A stretch of DNA of 64,000 bases from Bosea sp. (in: a-proteobacteria). GTDB taxonomy: Bacteria > Pseudomonadota > Alphaproteobacteria > Rhizobiales > Beijerinckiaceae. The first letter of the stretch is position 1, and each line of letters begins with the position of its first letter. The DNA is taken from contig NZ_JAMLIX010000001.1 in assembly GCF_023953965.1 (NCBI RefSeq), positions 2,914,501 to 2,978,500 on the forward strand. Direction: 5' to 3'. A program made the position numbers and the translations under genes. This document shows, in pieces, positions 48,625-58,093 of the stretch. The notes under the pieces are model-generated. The model saw only the letters and a program-made list of their open reading frames with translations. It ran no database searches and had not been told where the DNA came from.

Positions 48625-49152
48625 ATGCGACGCCTCATGCTCCTGCGCCATGCCAAGTCCAACTGGCCGACCGGTGTCGCCGACCGCGACCGGCCGCTCG
48701 CGGCGCGCGGGCGCGAGGCCGCCCCCGTGATGGGGGGCTATCTCGCCGAGGAACTCTTGCTGCCCGACCTCGTTCTGGTCTCGCCGGCGCGCCGGACGCT
48801 CGAGACCTGGGAGCTCGTCGCGCCGATGCTGCCGGACCGGCCGGCGCTGCGTTTCGAGCCGCGGATCTACGAGGCGAAGACCGAAAGGCTCCTCAACGTC
48901 GTGCAGGAGGTGGAGGACGAGGTGCGAACCCTGCTGATGATCGGCCACAACCCCGGCTTCGAGGAGCTGGCGCACCTCCTCACCGGCCATGGCGACCGCT
49001 ATGCGGCGGCGCGGATGAGCCGGAAATACCCGACCTGCGGGCTCGCCGTGGTCGATTTCGCCACCGAGCACTGGTACGCGGTCGCGGAGCGGGAGGGCCG
49101 GCTCGATCGCTTCGTCACGCCGGCTTCGCTCGGCGAGGGGCCGGACGAATGA
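48625..49152 (+). CDS. SixA-like histidine phosphatase
   Basis: 175 residues. The catalytic RHG-type motif is LLRHAKSNWP (His near the N-terminus), with a distal catalytic His in MIGHNPGFEEL. Family members dephosphorylate histidine residues of phosphorelay proteins such as ArcB/PTS-type HPt domains. The gene precedes ycjX-type genes by 13 bases. Confidence 0.88.
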   Translation: MRRLMLLRHAKSNWPTGVADRDRPLAARGREAAPVMGGYLAEELLLPDLVLVSPARRTLETWELVAPMLPDRPALRFEPRIYEAKTERLLNVVQEVEDEVRTLLMIGHNPGFEELAHLLTGHGDRYAAARMSRKYPTCGLAVVDFATEHWYAVAEREGRLDRFVTPASLGEGPDE

Positions 49153-49165
49153 TCGCCGCGGCATC

Positions 49166-50611
49166 GTGAGCGACACCTCCTATCTCGACAGCGCCCGCAA
49201 CGCGGCGCTCGCCTTCGGCGACAGCCTGCTCGGGCTCGCGCGCCCGCGGCTGCGGATCGGCGTCACCGGCCTGTCGCGCTCGGGCAAGACCGTGTTCACC
49301 ACCGCCCTGATCCAGAACCTGATCGAGGGGGCGAAGCTGCCGGTGCTGAAGGCGGCCTCCGAAGGGCGGATCGCCCGCGTCAGGCTGGTGCCGCAGCCCG
49401 ACCCCGACGTGCCGCGCTTTCCCTACGAGGCGCATCGCGCCGCCATGAAGGGCGAGGGGCGGCACTGGCCGGAATCGACACGGCGGATCTCGGAGCTGCG
49501 CGTCGAGATCGACTACGAGCGCGCGGCCGGCTGGTTCAAGGGGCCGGCGACGCTGACGCTCGACATCGTCGACTATCCCGGCGAATGGCTGCTCGATCTC
49601 GCGCTGATCGGGCAGGACTACAGGAGCTGGTCGGCGCAGGCGGTCGCGGATGCGCGTAAAGCGCATCGGCGCGAGGCGGCGGCGGCGTGGCTGGCCGACT
49701 TGCCGGGACGGGATCCGGACGGTGCGCCGGACGAGCTCGCGGCGGAAGCGGCGAGCGATCTGTTCAAGGGCTATCTCGCCCGCTTGCGCGCCGATCCGGA
49801 GGCGGTGGCGGTGACGCCGCCGGGACGTTTCCTGATGCCGGGCGATCTCGAAGGCTCGCCGGCGCTCACCTTCGCGCCGCTCGATCTCGGCCATGATGGG
49901 CAGGTGCGGCCCGGCACGCTCGCGGCGCTGATGGCGGAGCGTTTCGAAGCCTATAAGCGCGTCGTGGTGGCGCCGTTCTTCCGCGACCATTTCGCGAGGC
50001 TCGACCGGCAGATCGTGCTGGTCGACGTGCTCGCCGCGCTCGATGCCGGGGCGCCGGCGCTGGCCGATCTCGAAACCGCGCTCGGGCAGGCGCTCGCCGC
50101 CTTCGCGGTCGGGCGCAATTCCTGGCTGTCGAGCCTGTTTTCGCCGCGCATCGAGCGCGTGCTCTTCGCCGCGACCAAGGCCGATCACATCCACCACGCG
50201 AGCCATGACCGGCTGGCGGCGGTGATGGCGCATCTGGTCGGCCGGGCGCTGTCGCGGGCGCAAGGCGCCGGCGCGCGCGTCGAGGCGATGGCGCTGGCGG
50301 CGGTCCGGGCGACGCACGAGGTCAGGATCAGGCAAGGGCGCGAGGAACTGCCGGCCATCGCCGGCGTGCCCGAGGCCGGCGAGGCGATCGACGGGCAGGT
50401 GTTCGACGGCATCGCGGAAGCCGCGATCTTTCCCGGCGAGCTGCCGGAGCGGCCCGAGGCGATCTTCGATCCCAAGGCGCATTGGCAGGTGAGGGCGCCG
50501 CGCTTCCGGCCGCCGCTGGTTGAGCCCGATGCCGGCGGGCGCCTCAAGCCGCCGCCGCAGATCCGCCTCGACCGTGCGCTCGACTTCCTGATCGGCGACC
50601 GGCTGGCATGA
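49166..50611 (+). CDS. YcjX-family P-loop ATPase/GTPase
   Basis: 481 residues from GTG 49166. P-loop GVTGLSRSGKTVFTTALIQN near the N-terminus, and TLDIVDYPGEWLLDLALIGQ (Walker B-like). YcjX proteins are usually paired with YcjF-type membrane proteins; here that partner follows after 13 bases. Stress-linked, precise function unknown. Confidence 0.88.
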   Translation: MSDTSYLDSARNAALAFGDSLLGLARPRLRIGVTGLSRSGKTVFTTALIQNLIEGAKLPVLKAASEGRIARVRLVPQPDPDVPRFPYEAHRAAMKGEGRHWPESTRRISELRVEIDYERAAGWFKGPATLTLDIVDYPGEWLLDLALIGQDYRSWSAQAVADARKAHRREAAAAWLADLPGRDPDGAPDELAAEAASDLFKGYLARLRADPEAVAVTPPGRFLMPGDLEGSPALTFAPLDLGHDGQVRPGTLAALMAERFEAYKRVVVAPFFRDHFARLDRQIVLVDVLAALDAGAPALADLETALGQALAAFAVGRNSWLSSLFSPRIERVLFAATKADHIHHASHDRLAAVMAHLVGRALSRAQGAGARVEAMALAAVRATHEVRIRQGREELPAIAGVPEAGEAIDGQVFDGIAEAAIFPGELPERPEAIFDPKAHWQVRAPRFRPPLVEPDAGGRLKPPPQIRLDRALDFLIGDRLA

Positions 50612-50624
50612 GGAGGATGCGGCC

Positions 50625-51638
50625 ATGAGCAAGGCACCGCGCGCGATCCGCCTCGATGCTCCCATGCCGGGCGAAGCGGCCGGCGAGGCCCCGGTTCGGC
50701 AAGGCGATCTCGCCATCCTGCCGGAAAGCGAGCCGATCGATGCGCCCGAGCCCGCCGCAGCGCCCGCGCTCAGGCGGCGCTTCTCCTGGGGCTCGCTGTT
50801 CGTGGCGGGGCTTTCGGGCTTCCTGGCGCTTGCGGCCGGCGTCTGGGTCGAGAACACGATCCGCGCGCTGATGAGCCAGAACCCGGCGCTCGGCTATGCC
50901 GCGCTGGTGTGTGCCGCCGTCGCGGCGCTGGCGCTCATCGTCATGCTGGGGCGGGTCACGCGCGACATCCTGCGCGAGCGCAAGGTAGAGGCGCTGCGCG
51001 CGCGTGCCGTCGCGGCGCTCGCCGCCGGCACGCCCGGCGAGGGCCGGGCGATCGCGGACGAGCTTATCGGCCTCTACAAGGGCCGGGCGCAGACGGCGCA
51101 GGGCCGCGCCGCGCTGCAGGAGGCGCTGCCGCAGCTCTTCGCGGCGCGCGACATGCTGACGGTGGCGGAGCGCAGCCTGCTGTCGCCGCTCGACGCGCAG
51201 GCGACGGCCCAGATCGCGCAGGCGGCGCGGCGCGTCTCGCTGGTCACGGCGGTGAGCCCACGCGCGCTGGTCGATGTCGTCTTCGTGCTCGTCGCCTGCG
51301 CGCGGCTATTGCGCGCGATCGCCGGCATCTATGCCGGGCGGCCCGGCACGCTCGGGCTGCTGCGGCTCGCGCGGCAGGTGATGAACCATCTCGTGCTCAC
51401 CGGCGGCATCGCGGCGGGCGATGCCGTGATCCAGCAGGTGGTGGGGCAGGGGCTCGCGGCCAGGCTTTCGGCCAAGCTCGGCGAGGGCGTGATCAACGGC
51501 ATGCTGACGGCGCGGATCGGGCTTTCGGCGCTGGCGGTGTGCCGGCCGCTGCCCTTCGTCGAAGCCAGGCCGCCGACGCTTGCCGACGTCGCGGGCGATC
51601 TCGGCTCCTGGCGCGGCGACAAGGGCGAGGCGGGCTAA
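50625..51638 (+). CDS. YcjF/TIGR01620-family membrane protein
   Basis: 337 residues: a basic/acidic soluble N-terminus, then two membrane segments (LFVAGLSGFLALAAGVWVE; YAALVCAAVAALALIVMLG) and a helical C-terminal domain with GTLGLLRLARQVMNHLVLTG. It pairs with YcjX encoded just upstream, as in other proteobacteria. Function is unknown but the pair is conserved. Confidence 0.88.
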   Translation: MSKAPRAIRLDAPMPGEAAGEAPVRQGDLAILPESEPIDAPEPAAAPALRRRFSWGSLFVAGLSGFLALAAGVWVENTIRALMSQNPALGYAALVCAAVAALALIVMLGRVTRDILRERKVEALRARAVAALAAGTPGEGRAIADELIGLYKGRAQTAQGRAALQEALPQLFAARDMLTVAERSLLSPLDAQATAQIAQAARRVSLVTAVSPRALVDVVFVLVACARLLRAIAGIYAGRPGTLGLLRLARQVMNHLVLTGGIAAGDAVIQQVVGQGLAARLSAKLGEGVINGMLTARIGLSALAVCRPLPFVEARPPTLADVAGDLGSWRGDKGEAG

Positions 51639-51641
51639 AAG

Positions 51642-51660
51642 CCCGGCAAAATCTGCCGGG
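51642..51660. promoter_or_regulatory. ftr-like (FlbD-type) palindrome upstream of flgE
   Basis: CCCGGCAAAATCTGCCGGG is a perfect seven-base palindrome around five bases. It follows the Caulobacter ftr enhancer pattern (CGGCA-N5-TGCCG) bound by FlbD. It lies about 82 bases upstream of a sigma-54-type promoter, a typical activator distance. A second imperfect copy (GGGCAG, six bases, CTGCCC) follows directly. Confidence 0.65.
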
Positions 51661-51741
51661 GCAGGCGATTCTGCCCGGTGCGGAGTGCCGCGGAACACTC
51701 CGTAAACCATCGAAACCCTTGAAATATCTTGCCCCGCAAGA

Positions 51742-51757
51742 TGGCACGGGCCGTGCA
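51742..51757 (+). promoter_or_regulatory. Sigma-54-type promoter for flgE
   Basis: TGGCACGGGCCGTGCA has GG and GC spaced by ten bases and matches TGGCACG-N4-TTGCA at all positions except one (GTGC for TTGC). It is about 60 bases before the flgE ATG. With the ftr-like site upstream it suggests FlbD/sigma-54 control of the hook gene, as in Caulobacter. Confidence 0.65.
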
Positions 51758-51817
51758 GTTCCAGCCTCGACAGTTGTGGGCCGCCTTTCACGGGCTGCCG
51801 GTCGAGGTGAGGGTTCC

Positions 51818-53194
51818 ATGGGCGTTTTCAGTGCGTTGACCACGGCGGTTTCGGGAATGACGGCGCAGTCCTATGCGCTGGAGAACATCTCCGGAAACAT
51901 CGCGAATTCCCGGACGACGGGCTACAAGCGCGTCGATACCAGCTTCGCCGACCTCGTGCCGGACGCGGCGCTGAACCGCCAGGTCGCAGGCTCCGTCGCC
52001 GCCTTCAGCCAGGCGACGAACTCGATCCAGGGCGACCTCAACCCGACGCGCATCGACACCAACATCGCGATCAACGGCGACGGCTTCTTCGTGGTCGACC
52101 AGCGCCAGAGCGGGGTCGGCGCCAACACGCAGTTCTCCAACCAGAACCTCTATACGCGCCGCGGCGATTTCGACTTCGACGCCAACGGCTATCTGGTCAA
52201 CGGCGCGGGCTACTATCTCAAGGGCCTCCAGATCGACCAGGTGACCGGCCAGCTCATCGGCACGCAGCCCGACGTGCTGCGCATCACCAAGGAGCAGTTC
52301 CCGGCCAAGGCGACGAGCTCGATCGAGTACCGCGCCAACATCCCGGCCGTGCCCGCGACGACGCAGAAGGCGCAGGGCGGCAGCGAGCTCCTCAACGCGG
52401 CAAGCGTCACGCCCGGCGGCGCGGGCGCCAACAACGCGGTGATGGGCGACGCCATCACCAGCTTCCTGTCGAGCTCGATCCCAGGTGGCTCGGTGACGGT
52501 CTATGACGAGCTCGGCCGGGCGACCAGCGTCGAGATGCGCTGGGCCAAGATCGACAACGGCACCCCGCCGGCGACCACGGGCACCTGGGGCCTGTTCATC
52601 GCCCAGAACACCGGTGCGACGACGGCCGCCGAGGTCGCCTATGTCCAGGCCGGCCAGACCGTCTCCTTCGGCCCGACCGGGCAGATGGTCTCTCCGGCGA
52701 CAGGCGACATCGCGCTGCCGACGATGACGATCGGCGGCACGACCATCACCGGCATCAACCTGACGACCGGCGGCAACGGCCTGACCCAGAACGGCGACGT
52801 CAGTGGCCAGATCGACGCGCGCAGCATCCGCCAGGACGGCTACACCGCCGGCACGCTCGACCGCGTCTCGGTCTCGGCCGAAGGCCAGGTGATCGGCACC
52901 TTCAGCAACGGCCAGGTCGTGGCGCTCGCCCAGGTCTCGGTCGCGCGCTTCAACGCCGACAACTCGCTGAAGCGGCTCGACGGCGGCGCCTTCGCGGAGA
53001 CGATCGAATCCGGCCCTCCGATCATCGGGCTCGGCACCTCGCAGCTCGTCGGCGGCAGCGTCGAGCAGTCGAACACCGACATCGCAGACGAGTTCTCGAA
53101 GATGATCGTCACCCAGCAGGCCTATTCGGCCAACACCAAGGTCATCACCACCGCCCAGGAGATGCTGACCGCGGTGTTCAACATCATCCGCTGA
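51818..53194 (+). CDS. flgE: Flagellar hook protein FlgE
   Basis: 458 residues. N-terminal rod/hook family motif ALTTAVSGMTAQSYALENIS, then ANSRTTGYKRVDT, GDGFFVVD, and C-terminal IADEFSKMIVTQQAYSANTK with ITTAQEML. The middle carries hook domains of variable size. It builds the universal joint between rod and filament. ATG 51818 follows GAGG spaced by several bases. Confidence 0.92.
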   Translation: MGVFSALTTAVSGMTAQSYALENISGNIANSRTTGYKRVDTSFADLVPDAALNRQVAGSVAAFSQATNSIQGDLNPTRIDTNIAINGDGFFVVDQRQSGVGANTQFSNQNLYTRRGDFDFDANGYLVNGAGYYLKGLQIDQVTGQLIGTQPDVLRITKEQFPAKATSSIEYRANIPAVPATTQKAQGGSELLNAASVTPGGAGANNAVMGDAITSFLSSSIPGGSVTVYDELGRATSVEMRWAKIDNGTPPATTGTWGLFIAQNTGATTAAEVAYVQAGQTVSFGPTGQMVSPATGDIALPTMTIGGTTITGINLTTGGNGLTQNGDVSGQIDARSIRQDGYTAGTLDRVSVSAEGQVIGTFSNGQVVALAQVSVARFNADNSLKRLDGGAFAETIESGPPIIGLGTSQLVGGSVEQSNTDIADEFSKMIVTQQAYSANTKVITTAQEMLTAVFNIIR

Positions 53195-53249
53195 GCGGCG
53201 CGCTTGAAACGCGGCCCAGAAGGGCCGCTTCCGGCAACAGGAGTTGACG

Positions 53250-54698
53250 ATGGGGCTGAGCACTTCCCTCAACACGGCGATCAGCGGGCTCAACGCCACG
53301 CAGGTCGGCATCGGCGTCGTCTCGCAGAACGTCGCCAATGCGGGGACGACCGGCTATGTCCGGCGCACGGTCTCGAACGCCGACAGTCTGTCGGGCCTGA
53401 CGATCGGCGTGCAGAACACGCAGGTTCAGCGCCTGCTCGACAAGATCGTCCAGCACCAGCTCTGGCAGGAGGCCTCCGGCGCCGCCTATACGTCGACGCG
53501 GGCGGACGCGCTTTCCAACCTCGACAAGCTCAACGGCGCGCCGGGCAGCGCGACCGCGCTCGATACCATCTTCAACAAGTTCACCTCGTCGCTGCAGGCG
53601 CTCCAGAACGACCCGTCCTCCTACAGCCTGCGCTCGCAGGTGATCGACGGCGCGACGGACCTCGCGCGCCAGCTCAACACGCTCTCCAGCGGCGTGCAGG
53701 CCCTGCGCTCCCAGGCCGAGGCCGGCATCGCCGAGGGGGTCGCCAAGGTCAACGACCTGCTCGGCGCGCTGACCAAGGTCAATGCCCGCATCGTCGGCAG
53801 CCCGAACGACGCGGCGACGGCGGGTTTGCGCGATCAGCGCGACCTGATCCTCTCCGAGCTGTCGCAATATGTCGACATCAAGACGATGGAGGACGCCCGC
53901 GGCTCGGTCAGTGTCGTGACCGGCTCGGGGACGCAGCTCTTCGACGGGCAGGCGGCGGTCCGCTTCGGCTTCGACGAGCACAGCGGCCTCAAGGCCGGCG
54001 ACCAGTGGAGCACCGATCCGGCGCTGCGCGGCGTCGGCACGATCACGATCCGCGACGCCTCCGGCAACGTCTCGGACGCCATCACCAACCGGATCTTCCG
54101 CTCCGGCGAGATCGCGGCCAATCTCGAGTTGCGCGACAAGACGCTGGTCCAGGCCCAGGCGCAGCTCGACGAGATCGCCGCGCATCTGGCCGAGGCGCTC
54201 GGTGCCGGCGGGGACCCGGTCTTCGTCGACGGCGCCGGCAACACGCCCTATGCCGGAGGGGCTGCCAAGACCGGCCTTGCCGCCCGCATCGCGGTCAACG
54301 ACGACATCGTGCAGAACCGCGCCCTGCTGCTGGGGCCGGCCGGCACGCAGGCGGGAGACGCCACCCGCCCGGCCGCGCTGCTGGCGGCGCTGACACAGGA
54401 TGAGCGCAGCTTCGCCCCGCTCGGCCTCGACGGCTCAACCACGGGCACGACCGGCACGATCACCGGTTTCGTCCAGCGCGTCGTCTCCTCGCAGGGGCAG
54501 GCGGTCGAGGCGGCCCGGCGCCTCGACGAGGGCCAGCAGGTCGCGCTCGCCTCGATCCAGAGCCGCTTCCAGGAAACCGCGCAGGTCAATGTCGACCAGG
54601 AGATGTCGATGCTGATCGAGCTCCAGACCGCCTATGCCGCCAATGCCCGCATCATCTCGACGGTCAAGGAGATGATGGACGTGCTGATGAGAGTGTGA
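53250..54698 (+). CDS. flgK: Flagellar hook-associated protein 1 (FlgK)
   Basis: 482 residues from ATG 53250 (GGAG six bases upstream). N-terminal SLNTAISGLNATQVGIGVVS and QNVANAGTTGYVRR, C-terminal INVDQEMSMLIE-like VNVDQEMSMLIELQTAYAAN and ISTVKEMMDVLMRV are the FlgK ends. It joins hook and filament. Follows flgE by 55 bases. Confidence 0.92.
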   Translation: MGLSTSLNTAISGLNATQVGIGVVSQNVANAGTTGYVRRTVSNADSLSGLTIGVQNTQVQRLLDKIVQHQLWQEASGAAYTSTRADALSNLDKLNGAPGSATALDTIFNKFTSSLQALQNDPSSYSLRSQVIDGATDLARQLNTLSSGVQALRSQAEAGIAEGVAKVNDLLGALTKVNARIVGSPNDAATAGLRDQRDLILSELSQYVDIKTMEDARGSVSVVTGSGTQLFDGQAAVRFGFDEHSGLKAGDQWSTDPALRGVGTITIRDASGNVSDAITNRIFRSGEIAANLELRDKTLVQAQAQLDEIAAHLAEALGAGGDPVFVDGAGNTPYAGGAAKTGLAARIAVNDDIVQNRALLLGPAGTQAGDATRPAALLAALTQDERSFAPLGLDGSTTGTTGTITGFVQRVVSSQGQAVEAARRLDEGQQVALASIQSRFQETAQVNVDQEMSMLIELQTAYAANARIISTVKEMMDVLMRV

Positions 54699-54705
54699 GG
54701 CCGCG

Positions 54706-56226
54706 ATGACCATCACCGCCTACGGAACCGGAGCCTATCGCGCGGCGCGTCCGAACGAATTCGTCTCGACCCGCGCCCAGTTCGACGATCTCCAGCGCCA
54801 GCTCTCCACCAAGGAGCGCGCCGTGAGCTATGGCGACCTCGGCATCGACCGGCGCGTCAGCCTCGACCTCAACGGCAAGATCGCGCAGATCGATTCCTGG
54901 CTCGGCGGCATCGCGCTTTCCGATGTGAACCTCAAGCTCGCCTCGCAGGGCGTCGAGAACTTTTCGAAGCTCGTCAGCGAGACGCGCGGCAACACGCTCG
55001 CCACCAACGGCTATGTGGAGAGCGCCAGCGGCCGCTCGCCCTCGCAGCTCCTGGCCGAGGAGAGCTTCAAGCAGACGCTCGACATGCTGAACACCTCCGT
55101 CAACGGGCGCTATCTCTTCTCCGGCCGGACCTCGGACGTGAAGCCGGTGGCGAGCTTCGACGAGATCATGAACGGCGACGGGGCCGGCAAGGCCGGGCTC
55201 AAGGACCTGATCACGGAGCGCCAGGAGGCCGATCTCGGCACCGGCGGGCTTGGCCGGCTGACGACGGACAGCCCCGGCCCGACGACCGTTACCGTCGCCG
55301 ACGAGCCCTATGACTACGGTTTCAAGCTCGCCGGAGCCACGTCGAGCACGGCTGCGCTCGCCGTGACCTATAATTCCGGGACGCCGGCGGACATCGCCGT
55401 CGACGTGACGGCTCAGCCGCAGCCCGGCGATACGCTGCGCCTCAAGCTCACCTTGCCCGACGGGACGCAGGAGGAGATCACCCTGACCGCGCGGGCAGCC
55501 GGGACCGGCGCTTCGGACGCCGACGGCTTCGAGATCGGGGCGACGCCCGCCGATACCGCGACGGCGCTGAAGACGGCGCTCGAGAAGGCCATCGAGCGGG
55601 AGACGAAGACGAGCCTTCCCGCGGCTTCCGCCCAGCGCGCGGCCGAAGATTTCTTCGCCGGCAGCCTGAACGATCCGCCCAAGCGCGTGCCGGGCCCGAA
55701 TTTCGCCAGCGCCACGGCACCGCCGGACAATGCCGGCAGCGCGGCGACGACGGTGATCTGGTATCGCGGCGACGACGGCACCGATTCCGCCCGCGGCACG
55801 GCGAGCGTCCAGATTGGCCAGGGACAGATCGTCGGCACGGGCGCGCGGGCGAACGAGGAGGCGTTCCGCACCGGGCTTGCCCAGTTCGCGATCATGGCGG
55901 CGGCGACCTTCCAACCCGGCGACGAGACGTCGCAGGCCGCCTACAAGGCGATGGCGTCGCGCGTCAGCGACCAGCTCGGCTATGCCGGCACCGGCCAGAA
56001 GCCGATGGAGATCATCACCGAATTCGGCTCGGCGCAGGCTGCGCTCGCTTCCGCAAAGGCGCGCCATCAGGACACGAAGAGCTACCTCGCCACGACGCTC
56101 AGCGGCGTCGAGAACGTCACGACCGAAGAGGTCGCGGCGCAGATCCTGACGCTCCAGACGCAGCTCCAGGCGAGCTACCAGGTGACCTCGATGCTCTCGA
56201 AGCTGTCGCTGACCAATTACCTCTGA
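54706..56226 (+). CDS. flgL: Flagellar hook-associated protein 3 (FlgL)
   Basis: 506 residues, long for FlgL. The N-terminal flagellin-like helix (DDLQRQLSTKERAVSYGDLG; GRYLFSGRTSDVKPV) and C-terminal part (VENVTTEEVAAQILTLQTQL, ending LSLTNYL) are conserved. The extra length is a central insertion of about 200 residues (from about VTVADEPYDYG to FASATAPPDNAG) forming an additional beta-rich domain, as seen in some rhizobia. Confidence 0.9.
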   Translation: MTITAYGTGAYRAARPNEFVSTRAQFDDLQRQLSTKERAVSYGDLGIDRRVSLDLNGKIAQIDSWLGGIALSDVNLKLASQGVENFSKLVSETRGNTLATNGYVESASGRSPSQLLAEESFKQTLDMLNTSVNGRYLFSGRTSDVKPVASFDEIMNGDGAGKAGLKDLITERQEADLGTGGLGRLTTDSPGPTTVTVADEPYDYGFKLAGATSSTAALAVTYNSGTPADIAVDVTAQPQPGDTLRLKLTLPDGTQEEITLTARAAGTGASDADGFEIGATPADTATALKTALEKAIERETKTSLPAASAQRAAEDFFAGSLNDPPKRVPGPNFASATAPPDNAGSAATTVIWYRGDDGTDSARGTASVQIGQGQIVGTGARANEEAFRTGLAQFAIMAAATFQPGDETSQAAYKAMASRVSDQLGYAGTGQKPMEIITEFGSAQAALASAKARHQDTKSYLATTLSGVENVTTEEVAAQILTLQTQLQASYQVTSMLSKLSLTNYL

Positions 56227-56243
56227 CCGGCGCGAGAGGCACC

Positions 56244-56285
56244 GGAAACGGAAACGCCGCCCCATCGGGCGGCGTTTCCGTTTCC
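56244..56285. terminator. Bidirectional rho-independent terminator between flgL and flaF
   Basis: A 19-base-pair stem beginning GGAAACGGAAACGCCGCCC with a four-base loop and its exact complement lies between the convergent flgL and flaF genes. The A/T-rich arm ends could act as weak U-tracts in both directions. Perfect symmetry suggests it ends both transcripts. Confidence 0.8.
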
Positions 56286-56299
56286 AAGCCGCGGCGCTT

Positions 56300-56662
56300 T
56301 CAGCGCCCGCGCAGGCCGGCGGCGATGTCGCGGTTGATGTTGATGAGGATGGCGAGGCGCTCGGGGGCGGGGTTCGCCAGCACCGAGATCGTGTGCTTGA
56401 ACACGAAGACGCCGAGGCTGCCGATGCTTTCCTTGATCGCTTTGGGCAGCGGATTGTCCGCGGAGGTCGCGGAGGTCGACAGGATCACCCAGAGCTTGCG
56501 GTTATAGGTGAGCGCTTCGTCGAGATCGCCGCGCAGCGCTTCCCAGTTGTCCTTGACGCCCTGGAGCCGCGTTGCAGCCTTCATCAGGATGCTCGCCTCA
56601 AGATCCCTTGGCGATGTCGTTGCCCGAGCCGTCTTCGCGTAGGCGCTCGCCCCGTACTGCAT
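56300..56662 (-). CDS. flaF: Flagellar biosynthesis regulator FlaF
   Basis: 120 residues: MQYGASAYAKTARATTSPRD, ALTYNRKLWVILSTSATSAD, and LILININRDIA-type end LAILININRDIAAGLRGR. FlaF promotes flagellin secretion and works with FlbT. It overlaps flbT by 65 bases, indicating tight coupling of the two antagonistic regulators. Confidence 0.93.
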   Translation of the reverse strand: MQYGASAYAKTARATTSPRDLEASILMKAATRLQGVKDNWEALRGDLDEALTYNRKLWVILSTSATSADNPLPKAIKESIGSLGVFVFKHTISVLANPAPERLAILININRDIAAGLRGR

Positions 56663-57038
56663 GTCCGATCAGTTCCCGCTCGTAATCGATCAGCTTCGCC
56701 GCACCCTTGAGCGCTTTGTAGAGGTCGCCGCTTAATATCCGGTTATTGATCTCTGCAATCAGGGGTAGCGCGCTCGGCGCCGCCGCGAGGAAATCGCGGA
56801 CGAGCGGGAAATAGACCTCGTTGTGGTCGGTGAGGTCGCCGTTCAGGTACATCAGCTGGACGGCGAGATAGATCTTCCTGGCGGGGGTGTCCGCCGTCGC
56901 GGCCGTAAGGATGTCGCGCTCGCGCAGGACCGGCGCCTGGCCTTCGATGACGAAGCGGCTGCGCGAATCGCCGTTGCGGAGCACGACGGCGCCGATGATG
57001 ATCCGCTCGCCGGGCTTGAGTTCGACCTTGAGCGCCAT
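56598..57038 (-). CDS. flbT: Flagellin mRNA regulator FlbT
   Basis: 146 residues, MALKVELKPGERIIIGAVVL, with KIYLAVQLMYLNGDLTDHNE and PLIAEINNRILSGDLYKALK. FlbT destabilises flagellin mRNA in Caulobacter and tunes synthesis to assembly. Lies 27 bases downstream of a flagellin gene in the same direction. Confidence 0.93.
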   Translation of the reverse strand: MALKVELKPGERIIIGAVVLRNGDSRSRFVIEGQAPVLRERDILTAATADTPARKIYLAVQLMYLNGDLTDHNEVYFPLVRDFLAAAPSALPLIAEINNRILSGDLYKALKGAAKLIDYERELIGHAVRGERLREDGSGNDIAKGS

Positions 57039-57065
57039 GCGCGTTTCTCCTGCGGCGTGGCGCCG

Positions 57066-57914
57066 TCAGCCGAACAGGCGCAGGACCGCCTGATCGGCCT
57101 GGTTGGCCAGCGACAGGGTGGTCTGCGAGAGCTGCTGGCGGGTGTTGAGGGCGAGCAGGCTGGCACCTTCCTCGTTCGGATCGGCCAGCACCAGCCCATC
57201 GGAGCCGGTGGTCAGCGCCAGGTTCATGTTCTTGGTGAAGTCCTGGCGGTTCTTCACGATCGCCAGATTGGCGCCGAAGGTCGAGGCCTGCGCGCGCAGC
57301 TTGAGCAGCGCGGCGTCCATCTCGCCGAGGGCGCCAGTCGTGGGAGGGGTGGCGGCCGGATCGCCGTTGATATCGGTATTGTTCGCCCAGCTGTTGGTTG
57401 CCGCGGGAAGCGGAAGGCCGAGGGTATCGAGGGCCGCGCCGGTGATGGTGAGCTTGCTGGTGCCGTCCTCGTTGAAGACGACCTCGAGGGGATCGGGGGC
57501 CGTGCCGATGAGGTTCGTGCCGTTATAGCCGGAATCCGCCGCCAACTGGTCGATCTGGGTGCGGATGGTCTCGTACTGCGCGGCGAGGGAAGCGCGTGTC
57601 GCGGCATCGCCGGACTGGAGCGCCTGCCGGGCGAGGCCCTGGGCGGTTTCGACCAGCTTCTTGATGCCGGTGATGCCGGCATCGGCGGCCTCGATCGTCT
57701 TGACCGCGAGGCCCATCTGGTCGAGCAGGCGGTTCAGGTCGCTCGCCCGGTTCTGGAGGCTTTCCGAGGTGAAGAAATTCGACGGGTTGTCGAGGGCGGA
57801 ATTGACCTTCTTGCCGGTGGCGAGGCGGTTTCCGACGATGCCTTGCTGCTCGCTCGTGCGCTGGAGGGAAAGAAGGCTCTGGCGGACGGAGGCCGTGAGG
57901 ACGACGTTGGACAT
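57066..57914 (-). CDS. Flagellin, paralogue 1
   Basis: 282 residues from ATG 57914. N-terminal ASVRQSLLSLQRTSEQQGIV and KVNSALDNPSNFFTSESLQN, C-terminal SQTTLSLANQADQAVLRLFG. The short variable middle has NNTDINGDPAATPPTTG. It is the second flagellin of a tandem pair, more divergent than its partner at 58094, and may be a minor filament component. Confidence 0.92.
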   Translation of the reverse strand: MSNVVLTASVRQSLLSLQRTSEQQGIVGNRLATGKKVNSALDNPSNFFTSESLQNRASDLNRLLDQMGLAVKTIEAADAGITGIKKLVETAQGLARQALQSGDAATRASLAAQYETIRTQIDQLAADSGYNGTNLIGTAPDPLEVVFNEDGTSKLTITGAALDTLGLPLPAATNSWANNTDINGDPAATPPTTGALGEMDAALLKLRAQASTFGANLAIVKNRQDFTKNMNLALTTGSDGLVLADPNEEGASLLALNTRQQLSQTTLSLANQADQAVLRLFG

Positions 57915-58041
57915 GGCGATCTGCGACCCTGCGACGGCAACGACACCGTCTTCAGGGTCCACCATGAACCGTTAACCCTAACCGTTGGTTAACGACGCTC
58001 CCTCGTGTCGTGCGGCGGCAGGGGCGGGGAGCACAAACGAA

Positions 58042-58069
58042 AACCGGCGCGGCTTTCGCCGCGCCGGTT
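58042..58069 (-). terminator. Terminator after flagellin paralogue 2
   Basis: Stem AACCGGCGCGGC with a four-base loop and its complement; on the reverse strand it is followed by TTTTCGTTT. It separates the two flagellin genes, so they are probably transcribed independently. Confidence 0.85.
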
Positions 58070-58093
58070 GATGTTGTCGGCGGTCCGGTTCGA

